Shown here piece by piece: positions 7,818-16,865 of a stretch of DNA of 34,066 nucleotides. This DNA is from Astrobacterium formosum (GTDB taxonomy: Bacteria > Pseudomonadota > Alphaproteobacteria > Rhizobiales > Xanthobacteraceae). The stretch lies in the NCBI GenBank assembly GCA_030848545.1, contig JAVDCA010000044.1, positions 1 to 34,066 of the forward strand, given 5' to 3'. The notes beneath the pieces are model-generated. The model did no database searches. It was given only the letters and a program-made list of their open reading frames with translations, and was not told where the DNA came from. Both the position numbers and the translations under genes were made by a program. The stretch's first letter is position 1, and the number at the start of each line of letters is the position of its first letter.

Positions 7818-10800
7818 TCAGCGCCGCACGGAAGCCTGCTTCTGGGCGCGTTCCTTGAGCTTTCCGGGAGCCGCGAGGGGCCGCGACGCCCTGTCCCAGC
7901 CTTCCGGCGGCAACCTGACCGTCGTCGCCTCCTCGGGTTGCGGCGTGACCGTGAATTTGGCGAGCGCGTCGCGGGCCTGGGCGAGCTTGCCCTGGTCCAA
8001 CCGGCCGGCCACGTCGTCGCGCTTCCTGGCCGCATCCTTGTCGCCGCCCGCGGCTGCCAGCGAGAACCACTTGAAGGACTGCACCAGATCCTGCTCGAGG
8101 CCGATGCCACGGGCATACAGGATGGCGAGATTGTATTGGCTGTCGACGACCCCGCGGTCGGCCGCCTTGCGGAACCACTGCGCCGCCGAGCGATAGTCCG
8201 GCTTGCCGTCGATCCCCTCGGCGTAGAGGACGGCGATGTTGTGCATCGCCTTGGCGTTCTGCTGATCGGCTGCGGCGAGGTAGAGCCGGCGCGCCTCCTT
8301 GAGGTCCTTCGAAACGCCGAGACCTTTTTCATACATCGTGCCGAGCCGGAACTGGGCCGGGGCGAGGCCGCTCCTGGCGGCACGCTCGTACCAGCCGGCG
8401 GCATCCTTGTAGCTTTGCGCCACGCCGCGGCCTTCCGCATAGCGGCTGGCGATTTCGTAGGCGGCGGCGGGATTGCCGGCCGATGCGGCCGCGAGCAGGC
8501 CCTTGGTGATGCCTTCCGCGGGCCGCGGATCGGCTGTCGCGGGCGGTGGCGCGATGGGGGCCGCCGTCACGGGAGCCGCCGGCGCGGGCGGCAAGGCGGC
8601 GGTAGGTGCCGGCGCCGGAGCCGGAGCTGCCGGTACGGGCGGTGGCATCGAGGCCGCCGGCGGAATGGCCGCCGTGATGGTCGGGGCGGCGTTCTCCCGC
8701 GGCAAAGGCAGCGAGCCCGTGATGTCCGGGTTGGCATTGCCGGCCGCCGACAGCCGCGCAGAGCGATCCGGCACAAGAGCCCCCGAAGGTGGCGCCGCCG
8801 CAAAAGAGCGTTCGCCGGCCACGATGGCAATCGGCGGCGCGATGGGGGGCAGCGTCTTGGTGGAGGGCGGCACCAGTTCGGCAAGGCCCGGAACCGCGAT
8901 CGCGCGGGCGCTCGAGGCGAGATCCGCGGTTCTGCGGACGTCCTCGCTTTGCGCCGCGGGGGCGTCCGCGAGGATCATCCGCTCGGGATCCAGATAGACG
9001 CCGGCGAACCGGAAGGCGCCGGCGACCGCGAGCACCACACCGGCGCCCACGAACATCTGCTTGAGACGATCGCTCAACAGGCTCCCCGACGATTCGCCGT
9101 CGGCGCGGCCTTCGGAGCGCTGCTGGAGTGCCGCCGCCTTGGCGGCCCGTCGCGCCGCCTCGAGGAAGTTCGGTGCCCCGGCTTCCGCCGCCGGTTCGGA
9201 GTGGGCCGCTCGCGATGCCGCCTCGTGGGCCGCATCGCGCTCCATGCCGCTCGTCGCGCGAGCCCGTGGGACGCCCGATCCCGGTTCGAGGGGGTAGTCC
9301 GGCGGCAGGCTCGGATCGATGGGCTTGCGCGCCGATCCGGCCGGAGGCTTGGCACGAACCGGCGGCGCCGGTGGAGCGGCGGCGGGCGGGGACGGTTCGG
9401 TTGCCCGCAGCGAAGCCGTCGGGCCGTCGTCAAAATCCTCGTCGTCATCGCGGCCCGGGCCGGGCGGCGGCGGTGGCGTGCGCGGCTCGGTGCGCATATC
9501 CGATTCGATCATGGCCAGCCGGTTGACCACGTCGCCGATGGTGCCGTGCACGGCCTCGAGGGATTCTTCCGTGCGGCGACCGGTGGTCGACTGAGTCTGC
9601 TTGAGATCGGCCACGTCGCGACGCAGGAGATCCACGACCGGGGGCGGCGCCGGCGGAACCGGTGCCGCCGCCTTCGGGGCCGGCGCGGCGGGGAACGGGA
9701 AGGCCGTCTGGGCCGCAAGCGCCGTCTGGGCCGCAAGTGCCGTCTGGGCGGCGCGCATCTCTTCGAGATGGACCAGGAGCTCGGCCATGCCGCGTTCGAT
9801 GGCGCCGAGATGGCCGAGGCGGGCCTCCGAGGCATCGAGCTTTTCGACCAGACGGGTGATGCGCTCTTCGAGCGCCCCGATGGCGAGCTGGTCGGTGCGG
9901 CCGAGCTGCAGCCGTTCGATCTTGTCGTTGAGGGAGTTGATCAGTTCTTCGAACCGGGTCGGTACCGCACGGCTGCCTTCCAGGCGAACCGCTTCGATCG
10001 CCTCCGCGATGGCATTGATGCGCCGGTCCAACGTCTTGAGGAGATCGTCGGCCGGGCGCGCCAGCACGCGGTCGATCTTTTCGCCCAGCGCGCGCACCTC
10101 GCCCGCCAGCGAAGCCAGCGCTTCGTTGGAAGCCACCTGCCCGACGAGGCCGCGCAGCGTTTCGACCGCGGATTGCACCTGGCCGAGCATGGCCGGATCG
10201 GACCCGTTGGAGCCGCCCAGGCTCAAAAGGTCGACCTTGCGGGTCAAGGCCTGGATGGCTTCCTGGAAGCCGACCAGGCTTTCGGCCGGGGTCAGGGCGT
10301 GCAGGGCGTCGCGCACTTCGGCGAGGCCGCGCTCCAGCCCCGACAAGGCGGCCGGTCCCATGCCGGAGTTGCGGTTGTCGGCGATCTGGTCCGCGAGCTT
10401 GCGGATCTCCCCTTCCAGGGCCTCCACGGCCCGGCGCGGCATGGCTTCGCGTAGAGCGCCGCCGATTTCGGCGAGTTCCTGGCGAAGGCTCGTGACCGCA
10501 TCGCTGACCCCGCAGGGCCGGTTGAGTGTTTCGATCCGGCTGGTCAGGGAGCGAAGCTGATCCTGCAGGTCCGAGAAGTCGACTCCCGCCGGTCCGCCTG
10601 CTTGTTGGGCAAGACCCTGGCCGTGCGCCTGGCCAAGATTCTGGCGGTGATCCTGGGCAGATTCGTGTGATCGCGGCTTGGATGGCGGCGCATAGGCCCC
10701 GGGACCGCTGCGGCCGCCATCGAGTTCACGCTGCCGTGCCGCAATCTCGGCCACGGCCCGATCCACCGTTTCGGTCGCCGATGTGGCCGGCACGTAGGCG

Positions 10801-11240
10801 GATTTGAGTTTTTCCTGGCCGAGGCTCGCCAAGGCGCGGTCGATGCTGCCGGTGCGGCGTTCCAGTTCGTCGGCGGCGCGCCGCCCCTGGCGGATGATAT
10901 CGTCCAGTCGCTGGTCGAGGCGGCCGATCGCCTGCGCCATCTGATGGGGTACGCCGTCATGGCTGCGGGCGGCGGCGCCCACCAGCCGATCGATCTGCCG
11001 GGTCAGTTGGTCGAGGCGATTGTCGAGCCCGGCCGTATCGAACTCACGCCCGGACGCGTGGTCGGAGATCGGCAGCTCCGCTGCCGCTGGATGGCGGCGC
11101 TCCGGAACTGGACCGGCAGCGTTCAAGATGGCCGAGTTGAGCCAGTCGCCCAGCGACTGTCCGGAACGGCGGGCGGCCTCCTGCGCGCTCTCGCGCGCGG
11201 CCGGCGCTATACCCTTCACATGCCACGGCGCCGATCTCAT
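7818..11240 (-). CDS. podJ-like: PodJ-like polar organiser: coiled-coil, one TM helix and Sel1 repeats
   Basis: 1140 residues. The N-terminus carries the motif RRSGQSLGDWLNSAI seen in alphaproteobacterial PodJ-type proteins. A long region (about 50-560) is rich in heptad-like helical sequence. A Pro/Ala linker follows, then one membrane helix at about 727-747 (VGAGVVLAVAGAFRFAGVYL). The periplasmic part has a low-complexity Pro/Ala stretch and about four tandem Sel1/TPR-like repeats at about 917-1080 (e.g. AAGWYERAARSGLAPAQFRLG). PodJ localises polar factors in Caulobacter and relatives; the architecture suggests the same role. The start MRSAPWHVKG at 11240 follows GGGTGAG; an upstream ATG at 11357 is less likely. 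A 7-residue unit AAQTALA is repeated near residue 505. The gene stands alone. Confidence 0.85.
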   Translation of the reverse strand: MRSAPWHVKGIAPAARESAQEAARRSGQSLGDWLNSAILNAAGPVPERRHPAAAELPISDHASGREFDTAGLDNRLDQLTRQIDRLVGAAARSHDGVPHQMAQAIGRLDQRLDDIIRQGRRAADELERRTGSIDRALASLGQEKLKSAYVPATSATETVDRAVAEIAARQRELDGGRSGPGAYAPPSKPRSHESAQDHRQNLGQAHGQGLAQQAGGPAGVDFSDLQDQLRSLTSRIETLNRPCGVSDAVTSLRQELAEIGGALREAMPRRAVEALEGEIRKLADQIADNRNSGMGPAALSGLERGLAEVRDALHALTPAESLVGFQEAIQALTRKVDLLSLGGSNGSDPAMLGQVQSAVETLRGLVGQVASNEALASLAGEVRALGEKIDRVLARPADDLLKTLDRRINAIAEAIEAVRLEGSRAVPTRFEELINSLNDKIERLQLGRTDQLAIGALEERITRLVEKLDASEARLGHLGAIERGMAELLVHLEEMRAAQTALAAQTALAAQTAFPFPAAPAPKAAAPVPPAPPPVVDLLRRDVADLKQTQSTTGRRTEESLEAVHGTIGDVVNRLAMIESDMRTEPRTPPPPPGPGRDDDEDFDDGPTASLRATEPSPPAAAPPAPPVRAKPPAGSARKPIDPSLPPDYPLEPGSGVPRARATSGMERDAAHEAASRAAHSEPAAEAGAPNFLEAARRAAKAAALQQRSEGRADGESSGSLLSDRLKQMFVGAGVVLAVAGAFRFAGVYLDPERMILADAPAAQSEDVRRTADLASSARAIAVPGLAELVPPSTKTLPPIAPPIAIVAGERSFAAAPPSGALVPDRSARLSAAGNANPDITGSLPLPRENAAPTITAAIPPAASMPPPVPAAPAPAPAPTAALPPAPAAPVTAAPIAPPPATADPRPAEGITKGLLAAASAGNPAAAYEIASRYAEGRGVAQSYKDAAGWYERAARSGLAPAQFRLGTMYEKGLGVSKDLKEARRLYLAAADQQNAKAMHNIAVLYAEGIDGKPDYRSAAQWFRKAADRGVVDSQYNLAILYARGIGLEQDLVQSFKWFSLAAAGGDKDAARKRDDVAGRLDQGKLAQARDALAKFTVTPQPEEATTVRLPPEGWDRASRPLAAPGKLKERAQKQASVRR

Positions 11241-11657
11241 GCTCTCACCCGAATGCACTACGGCAGACGCGACGCGGCGAAACCTCGTGTCCCGCCAACC
11301 CCGGAATGAAACGGCCGGGAGGGCCGCTGTCCTCACCCCCCAACTTCCCCCGTTCATGGTAAATTTCGGGTTAAGCCAGAAGGTGGTCCGCGCCGACGTG
11401 ATGCCGCAAAGGTTGTCGAGGCGCGCCGGAAGGGAGGCTGAATTTTATTGCTCATTATGAAAATAAATACTCTTCTAAATTGTATTGTCGTGTTAATATC
11501 TCCTGATAGTTACGGTAACTTACCTAGAGTTAGCCCGTTACACCTGTCCGGCTTCCGCAAAGCTTCCTACCGTCGACCAGGGGCTGAGACAGACGCTGAA
11601 CGTAAATTCGGCAAAAATCTCAATCGCCCCTGCGATACAACGGCGGGGCAGATACTC
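11241..11657. promoter_or_regulatory. AT-rich divergent control region between podJ-like and merR genes, with an odd-centred palindrome
   Basis: About 417 bases without a convincing gene. Bases 11440-11530 are strikingly AT-rich against a roughly 66% GC background. Within it GTTAC-G-GTAAC (11509-11519) is a perfect 11-base palindrome, followed by the related half-sites TTAC (11519-11523) and GTTAGCCCGTTAC (11529-11541). MerR-family LiuR-type operators have TTACGT/ACGTAA-like arms, so this may be the site through which the downstream MerR protein autoregulates. Confidence 0.5.
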
Positions 11658-12116
11658 ATGATCGAGCAAAAGGGCGTTCCTGGAATGGCGGATCGCCTGC
11701 CGCCATGGAATCCGGAAGGAGCCGGGCTGCCTTCGGCACCCGGTCAGAAAGCCTTTTCCATCGGGGACCTGGCGCGCGAATTCGGCGTGACGTTGCGCGC
11801 GCTGCGGTTTTACGAAAGCAAGGGGCTGCTCAAGCCGCAGCGCGAAGGTAACCTGCGGCTGTATTCGCCGGCCGATCGGGAGAACTTGGCGCAAATCCTC
11901 AAGGGCAAGCAACTTGGCTTCACCTTGAGCGAAATCCGCAGCCTGATCGCCAGCGACACGCCTGATTGCCAGTATGCGCCGCGGCTGAAACTCAGCCGCG
12001 AGCAATGCGTCGAGCAGATCAAGCTGCTCGAAAGGCAGAAGAAAGAAATCGAAGACGCCATCGCGGAGCTGCGGCGCACCTATACGGACCTCTATACGCG
12101 CACGCCGGGCGACTGA
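11658..12116 (+). CDS. MerR-family transcriptional regulator
   Basis: 152 residues (143 if translation starts at the ATG at 11685). The winged HTH is at about residues 34-100 (FSIGDLAREFGVTLRALRFYESKGLLKPQ, shown here in parts: DLAREFGVTLRALRFYE), followed by the dimerisation helix EQCVEQIKLLERQKKEIEDA. The wording is like LiuR-type MerR proteins that control branched-chain amino acid/acyl-CoA catabolism in Proteobacteria, although no such genes lie in this window. There is no CueR/MerR-type metal-binding Cys pair at the C-terminus, so a metal sensor is unlikely. Upstream in-frame sequence to 11448 is AT-rich leader rather than coding. Confidence 0.88.
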   Translation: MIEQKGVPGMADRLPPWNPEGAGLPSAPGQKAFSIGDLAREFGVTLRALRFYESKGLLKPQREGNLRLYSPADRENLAQILKGKQLGFTLSEIRSLIASDTPDCQYAPRLKLSREQCVEQIKLLERQKKEIEDAIAELRRTYTDLYTRTPGD

Positions 12117-12163
12117 ACCTGGCGCCACCGGCGCCACCTTGATGCCGCTGGACCTGGCGGCCT

Positions 12164-12188
12164 GCGGCCCGGCCTTTCGCCGGGCCGC
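12164..12188 (+). terminator. Possible terminator hairpin after merR
   Basis: Arms GCGGCCCGG and CCGGGCCGC form a perfect 9-bp stem with a 7-base loop, followed by GCTGGTTT. It lies 48 bases beyond the MerR stop. The U tract is short, so termination efficiency is uncertain. Confidence 0.45.
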
Positions 12189-12310
12189 GCTGGTTTCAGG
12201 CGGGTTGTTTTCAGGCGGGCTGATTTGCGGTTCGCCCTTCGGGCCGGGCGACGGGCCCGCCCGCCTATGCTAATTGGACCCGACTTGAATACCACGAAGG
12301 TCCGCGACCC

Positions 12311-12775
12311 ATGCCCAAGATCCATATCGCGTCACTGCCCGTGCAGACGGGCTCCAGCTATCCGCCTCCGTTCAATGAAGCCGTCCGGGGTCGTGCCCGC
12401 CGCCGACTGGGCATCGCCGCCGATCTGACCCAGTTCGGCGTCAACCTGACGAGGCTCGAGCCCGGCGCGGCGTCCTCCCAGCGCCACTGGCACCAGAACG
12501 AGGATGAGTTCGTCTACATGCTGGAGGGCGAAGTGGTGCTGATCGAGGACGGCGGCGAGACCGTTCTCAAGCCCGGCGACGCCGCCGGCTGGAAAGCCGG
12601 CGTCGCCAACGGCCACTGCCTGGTCAATCGCAGCGATCGCGAGGCGGTGTTTCTCGAAATCGGGACGCGGGCGCCGCGCGAGCAGGCGAACTATCCCGAC
12701 ATCGACCTGCGCTACGAGCGCGACGGCTCGACGATCCGTTGCCTGCACAAGTCCGGCGAGCCCTATACGGGCTGA
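12311..12775 (+). CDS. Cupin-domain protein
   Basis: 154-residue single-domain cupin. Cupin motif 1 appears as HWHQNEDEFVYMLEGE (His59, His61, Glu66, likely metal ligands) and motif 2 includes PGDAAGWKAGVANGHCLVN with His102. Small cupins of this type are metal-binding beta-barrels acting as dioxygenases, isomerases or sugar-binding proteins; no substrate can be read here. The start follows GAAGG (12296-12300). It is monocistronic, between the MerR gene and the convergent HugZ-like gene. Confidence 0.88.
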   Translation: MPKIHIASLPVQTGSSYPPPFNEAVRGRARRRLGIAADLTQFGVNLTRLEPGAASSQRHWHQNEDEFVYMLEGEVVLIEDGGETVLKPGDAAGWKAGVANGHCLVNRSDREAVFLEIGTRAPREQANYPDIDLRYERDGSTIRCLHKSGEPYTG

Positions 12776-12889
12776 TCGCGGCGCCGCCTTCGACGATCGC
12801 GCCTTCGCGGCGTTGAACCACGTGTTCGTAGCGCGATGCCTCGGTGAAATTCCCATGCAGGGCGGAAAGCCCCGTCAAGCCTCTCACAT

Positions 12890-13024
12890 CGTCATCGCGA
12901 GGAGGCGAAGCCGACGAAGCGATTCCGTCCTTCCTTGGCGGCCCTTCCTTAGCGGCCCCTGGATTCCTCCGCGGAGCCTGTCATCGGGCCGCGCTTCGCG
13001 CGCACCCGGTGGTTCGCAATGACG
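12890..13024. repeat. Intergenic palindromic repeat, GTCATCGCGAGGAGGCGAAG type
   Basis: The segment starts GTCATCGCGAGGAGGCGAAG and ends TTCGCAATGACGG, which is roughly the inverse complement of its start; the inner parts (GCGATTCCGTCC / GGATTCCTCCGCG) are also inverse-related. This is the widespread alphaproteobacterial intergenic repeat family. It fills most of the gap between the cupin and HugZ-like genes, where it could act as a bidirectional terminator or mRNA stabiliser. Confidence 0.65.
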
Positions 13025-13030
13025 GGTGTG

Positions 13031-13816
13031 TCACCCCGCCCGCGCCCTGTCGGCGAGCGCTTTGAGGACGGCGCGCAATGGCCCGGCGCCGGTCACCCGC
13101 GTCGGAAAAGCGATCCGCGCGGTGCGATCGCCGCTCGACAAATCGAGACCTTCCGGATCGACGCCGGTGACGCGCCACGCGCCTTCCTCCTCGCCGGCGA
13201 GCCGGGTGGCATAGAGCCGCACTGCCTCGGCGTGGTCGGCGTTCATGTGCGCGATCGCGTCCTCTTCCGTCGCGACGAGCTCGTCGGCGCCGGCGAGGTC
13301 GGTGAGGATGTCGGCCGCGGCGAGATCGGCGGCGCGGGCGAAGCCGCCGTTGAGATGGGCGGAGACGACGCCGAGGCGCCAGAACGCGAAGTCGGCGAAG
13401 TCCACATAGAGGGCGGATTTCGGATGGCGGGCGAGGAATCGCCGCCGCAGGCGCGGCGTGGCGCTCCTCTCCATGGTGCCGAGGACGGTCAGGCGCGGAT
13501 GCGCGAGCGGATCGCCCTTGCCGACGGCGGCGAGGAGCAGCGAGGCGCGCCCGTCGGTCTCGAGGTTGGCCGTATGGGTCGACAGCTGCGAAGTCAGGAT
13601 GAAGGGGGCGCCGTCGAGGTCGGTGGCGACATTGACCAGCGATGCGAAGGGATGGCCGGTATGGCGGTCGAGGGTCGCCAGCGTGCCGGCCCGGATGCTG
13701 CGCAGCAGGTTCTTGGCGACTTCCACGGGCGTGAAATCGGCCGGCGGTGCCGCACCCTCCGGGAGGCGGCCCGGCATGGTTCCGGGCAGGGGGAGGGGAG
13801 CTTGGGGATCCGTCAT
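13031..13816 (-). CDS. HugZ-like protein: pyridoxamine-5'-phosphate-oxidase-like split barrel plus DUF2470
   Basis: 261 residues. The N-terminal half (about 25-170) is an FMN-binding split-barrel type domain with segments TLATLDRHTGHPFASLVNVATD and MERSATPRLRRRFLARHP (the latter 18 residues). The C-terminal part is DUF2470, with the segment EDAIAHMNADHAEAVRLYA. This two-domain arrangement occurs in HugZ-family haem-utilisation proteins, some of which bind or degrade haem; haem genes are absent nearby, so activity is inferred only. The ATG at 13816 has GGAGG at 13826-13830. It is divergent from chvI. Confidence 0.83.
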   Translation of the reverse strand: MTDPQAPLPLPGTMPGRLPEGAAPPADFTPVEVAKNLLRSIRAGTLATLDRHTGHPFASLVNVATDLDGAPFILTSQLSTHTANLETDGRASLLLAAVGKGDPLAHPRLTVLGTMERSATPRLRRRFLARHPKSALYVDFADFAFWRLGVVSAHLNGGFARAADLAAADILTDLAGADELVATEEDAIAHMNADHAEAVRLYATRLAGEEEGAWRVTGVDPEGLDLSSGDRTARIAFPTRVTGAGPLRAVLKALADRARAG

Positions 13817-14033
13817 CGCGCGCGTCCTCCTCCACTGCCGGGCACCGGCGCATTGGTTAATATGGGCCGTCGGCACATATAATTGACCCTGCCTCCTGGC
13901 AGGACGGGCTCGCAGATACTAGATTTTGCCATAATCCATGACCAGGGGTGGAATGCCCCCCGCGCCTCGGAGGTCACATTTCGGCCCAGCTTGAAGGGCT
14001 TAAGGCCGAGTGAAACCGGCACGGAACAAATCA

Positions 14034-14735
14034 ATGCCAACCATCGCCCTCGTCGACGACGACCGCAACATCCTGACCTCGGTGTCCATCGCACTGGAGG
14101 CCGAGGGCTACCGGATCATGACCTATACGGACGGCGCCTCGGCGCTCGACGGGTTCAAGACCTCGCCCCCGGACCTCGCCATCCTGGACATCAAGATGCC
14201 GCGCATGGACGGAATGGAGACGCTGCGGCGGCTGCGCCAGAAGTCCGACGTCCCGGTGATCTTCCTGACCTCCAAGGACGAGGAGATCGACGAACTCTTC
14301 GGCCTCAAGATGGGCGCCGACGATTTCATCCGAAAGCCGTTCTCGCAACGCCTGCTGGTCGAGCGCGTCAAGGCGGTGCTGCGCCGCGCGTCTCCCAAGG
14401 ACGCCACCGCGCCCAAGGAGATCGATTCCGCCAAGGTGCTCGAGCGCGGTCTCCTGCGCATGGATCCGGAGCGGCACACCTGCACCTGGAAGAACGAGCC
14501 GGTGACGCTCACCGTCACCGAGTTCCTGATCCTGCAGGCGCTGGCGACGCGCCCAGGCGTGGTCAAGAGCCGCAACGCCCTCATGGACGCCGCCTATGAC
14601 GATCAGGTCTATGTGGACGATCGCACCATCGACAGCCACATCAAGCGGTTGCGCAAGAAATTCAAGCAGACCGACGATTCCTTCGATATGATCGAGACCC
14701 TCTACGGGGTCGGCTATCGTTTCAAGGAAATGTAG
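14034..14735 (+). CDS. chvI: DNA-binding response regulator ChvI
   Basis: 233-residue OmpR/PhoB-type regulator. The receiver domain shows VDDD at 8-10, the phospho-acceptor Asp52 ([15 protein letters not shown]), Thr79 and Lys101. The C-terminal winged helix contains [20 protein letters not shown] and ends VGYRFKEM. The wording matches rhizobial ChvI, partner of the acid/envelope-stress sensor ChvG; the pair controls exopolysaccharide, motility and host-interaction genes in Rhizobiales. It is followed by chvG. The start at [10 protein letters not shown] is fixed by the receiver fold; a GTG at 14010 would add only 8 residues. Confidence 0.95.
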   Translation: MPTIALVDDDRNILTSVSIALEAEGYRIMTYTDGASALDGFKTSPPDLAILDIKMPRMDGMETLRRLRQKSDVPVIFLTSKDEEIDELFGLKMGADDFIRKPFSQRLLVERVKAVLRRASPKDATAPKEIDSAKVLERGLLRMDPERHTCTWKNEPVTLTVTEFLILQALATRPGVVKSRNALMDAAYDDQVYVDDRTIDSHIKRLRKKFKQTDDSFDMIETLYGVGYRFKEM

Positions 14736-14864
14736 CCGGACCGCCAGGACGGCGCGTTCGCGAACGATCTCGGCCTTCGGCGGCCGGCGGCGTCATCGTC
14801 GATCACGAACGGAAATCGCCGGACGAGACCCATCCTCGAACGAGACCGGTGAGACGAAACCAAG

Positions 14865-16796
14865 GTGCTCGATCGAACCGCACGAGACCCGAGCTCCACC
14901 GGCGCGCCGCGACGCTTCGCCGTGACGCGCCTGCGTCTGAACCGTTCCCACGTCGCCATCGCGCGCCGTCTGCTTGCTTCGGGCTGGCGGCGCGCCGCCG
15001 CCCTGCCGGGTGAATCCGCCGCCTCTGTGGCCGAGTTCTTCCGCGACGTCTGGCACGTGGTGCGCCACGAGGGGATCTTCGGTGCGGCGCGCCATTCGTG
15101 GCAGTTCTTCGTCGCCCAGAGCTTCTCGAGCCTGACCCGCCGCATCGTCTTCCTCAACATCACCGGCCTTCTGGCGCTCGTGGTCGGCATCCTGTTCCTG
15201 TCCCAGTTCCGCGCCGGCCTCATCGATGCGCGCGTGCAGAGCCTCCTGGTCCAGGGCGAGATCATCGCCGCCGCGGTCGCGGGCGCCGCCACGGTGGAGA
15301 CCGACGCGATCACGGTCGACCCCAACAAGCTCCTCGAACTGCAGGCGGGCGAGAGCTACGGCCCGCCCGACGACTATTTCTACGGCTACGAGTTCTCCAT
15401 CAATCCGGAGCGCGTCGCGCCGGTGCTGCGCCGGCTGGTGTCGCCCACCAACACGCGCGGGCGCATCTACGATCGCGACGGCTCTTTGACCCTCGACAGC
15501 CGCAACCTCGACATCCGCGGCGACGTCCTGCGTTTCGACCTGCCGCCGCCGACGGCGGAACGGCCTGGAATCGTCGAACGCACCTTCATCGCGATCCGGA
15601 CATGGCTCAGCCGCGGTGACCTGCCGCGCTACCAGGAACTCGGCCCCGGCAACGGCAAGGGCTATCCGGAGGTGCGCTCGGCGCTCGCCGGCCAGAAGTC
15701 GAGCGCGGTGCGCATCGACGATCGCGGCCGCGTCATCGTCTCGGTGGCGGTGCCGGTGCAGCGTTCGCGCGCCGTGCGCGGGGCTTTGCTCCTGCAGACC
15801 CAAGGTAGCGACATCGACCGCACCGTCGAGGCGGAGCGGCTGGCGATCCTCAAGGTGTTCGGCATCGCGGCCGGCGTCATGGTGATCCTCTCGGTGCTGC
15901 TTGCGTCGACCATCGCGGGCCCGGTGAGACGGCTCGCCGACGGCGCCGAGCGGGTGCGCCGGCGCATCAAGAGCCGGGTCGAGATTCCCGACTTCACCCG
16001 CCGCCGCGACGAGATCGGGCATCTGTCCGGCACGCTGCGCGACATGACCAACGCGCTCTACAGCCGCATCGAGGCGATCGAGAGCTTCGCCGCCGATGTC
16101 GCCCACGAACTAAAGAATCCGCTCACTTCGCTGCGCTCCGCCGTCGAGACGCTGCCGCTCGCCAAGACCGAGGACAGCCGCAAGCGCCTCCTCGCCGTGA
16201 TCGAGCACGACGTGCGCCGCCTCGACCGGCTGATCTCCGACATCGCCGATGCGAGCCGCCTCGACGCCGAACTGCAGCGCCAGGAGACGGCGCCCACCGA
16301 CCTGAATCGCCTTCTGTCCACGGTGGTGACGGTGGCGAACGAGGTCAAGCGCGACGACGGCGTCAAGGTTTCGCTCGCCTTCGAGGCCGGCTCACCGCGC
16401 GCCTTCGTGGTGCCGGGTCACGATTCCCGCCTCGGCCAGGTGGTCAACAACCTGATCGACAATGCGCGCTCGTTTTCGCCCGCCGGCGGCTCGGTGCGCG
16501 TCACCTGCCGCCGGCTCAAGAACGAAGTGGAGATCGTCATCGACGACGACGGGCCGGGCATCCGGCCGGACGCCATCGAAAAGATCTTCGAGCGCTTCTA
16601 CACCGACCGGCCGCAAGAGCGGTTCGGCCAGAATTCGGGGCTCGGCCTGTCCATCTCCAAGCAGATCGTCGAGGCCCATGACGGCCGCCTGTGGGCGGAG
16701 AACCGCGTCGCCCCCCGGCCCGACGGCGACGAAGCGCCGCAGGCCGAAGCGCAGGTTCTCGGCGCCCGCTTCGTGGTGCGCCTGCCGGCGTGCTAG
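14865..16796 (+). CDS. chvG: Sensor histidine kinase ChvG
   Basis: 643-residue inner membrane sensor kinase. TM1 lies at about 94-114 and TM2 at about 327-350, enclosing a periplasmic domain of roughly 210 residues where the repressor ExoR binds in relatives. HAMP follows, then the H-box VAHELKNPLTSL with phosphorylated His414, the N-box VVNNLIDNARSFSPAGG, DDGPGIRP and GLGLSISKQIVEAHDG. The start is GTG at 14865 and lacks a good ribosome site; another GTG at about 14922 is possible. It is 129 bases after chvI and upstream of hprK, the usual rhizobial order. Confidence 0.95.
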   Translation: MLDRTARDPSSTGAPRRFAVTRLRLNRSHVAIARRLLASGWRRAAALPGESAASVAEFFRDVWHVVRHEGIFGAARHSWQFFVAQSFSSLTRRIVFLNITGLLALVVGILFLSQFRAGLIDARVQSLLVQGEIIAAAVAGAATVETDAITVDPNKLLELQAGESYGPPDDYFYGYEFSINPERVAPVLRRLVSPTNTRGRIYDRDGSLTLDSRNLDIRGDVLRFDLPPPTAERPGIVERTFIAIRTWLSRGDLPRYQELGPGNGKGYPEVRSALAGQKSSAVRIDDRGRVIVSVAVPVQRSRAVRGALLLQTQGSDIDRTVEAERLAILKVFGIAAGVMVILSVLLASTIAGPVRRLADGAERVRRRIKSRVEIPDFTRRRDEIGHLSGTLRDMTNALYSRIEAIESFAADVAHELKNPLTSLRSAVETLPLAKTEDSRKRLLAVIEHDVRRLDRLISDIADASRLDAELQRQETAPTDLNRLLSTVVTVANEVKRDDGVKVSLAFEAGSPRAFVVPGHDSRLGQVVNNLIDNARSFSPAGGSVRVTCRRLKNEVEIVIDDDGPGIRPDAIEKIFERFYTDRPQERFGQNSGLGLSISKQIVEAHDGRLWAENRVAPRPDGDEAPQAEAQVLGARFVVRLPAC

Positions 16797-16814
16797 AATC
16801 GGCACGGATATCCT

Positions 16815-16849
16815 CGTCATTGCGAGGACCCGATGGCTCGCAATGACGG
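16815..16849. repeat. Short inverted repeat CGTCATTGCGAG / CTCGCAATGACG
   Basis: Twelve-base arms (16815-16826 and 16838-16849) are exact inverse complements with an 11-base loop. It belongs to the same family as the 12890 repeat in minimal form. It lies between the chvG stop and the hprK Shine-Dalgarno, so in the operon mRNA it would form a hairpin just before hprK. Confidence 0.75.
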
Positions 16850-16865
16850 ACAGGCAGGAGCCGTC

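Noticed and set aside
6915-10454. A 1179-codon plus-strand frame opposite the PodJ-like and TauE genes
   Set aside because: It is a GC-driven antisense shadow, with His/Arg/Gly-rich low-complexity translation and no domain, covering two well-supported minus-strand genes.
14793-16106. A 437-codon minus-strand frame opposite chvG
   Set aside because: It lies opposite the sensor kinase and has Arg/Ala-rich composition typical of antisense reading.
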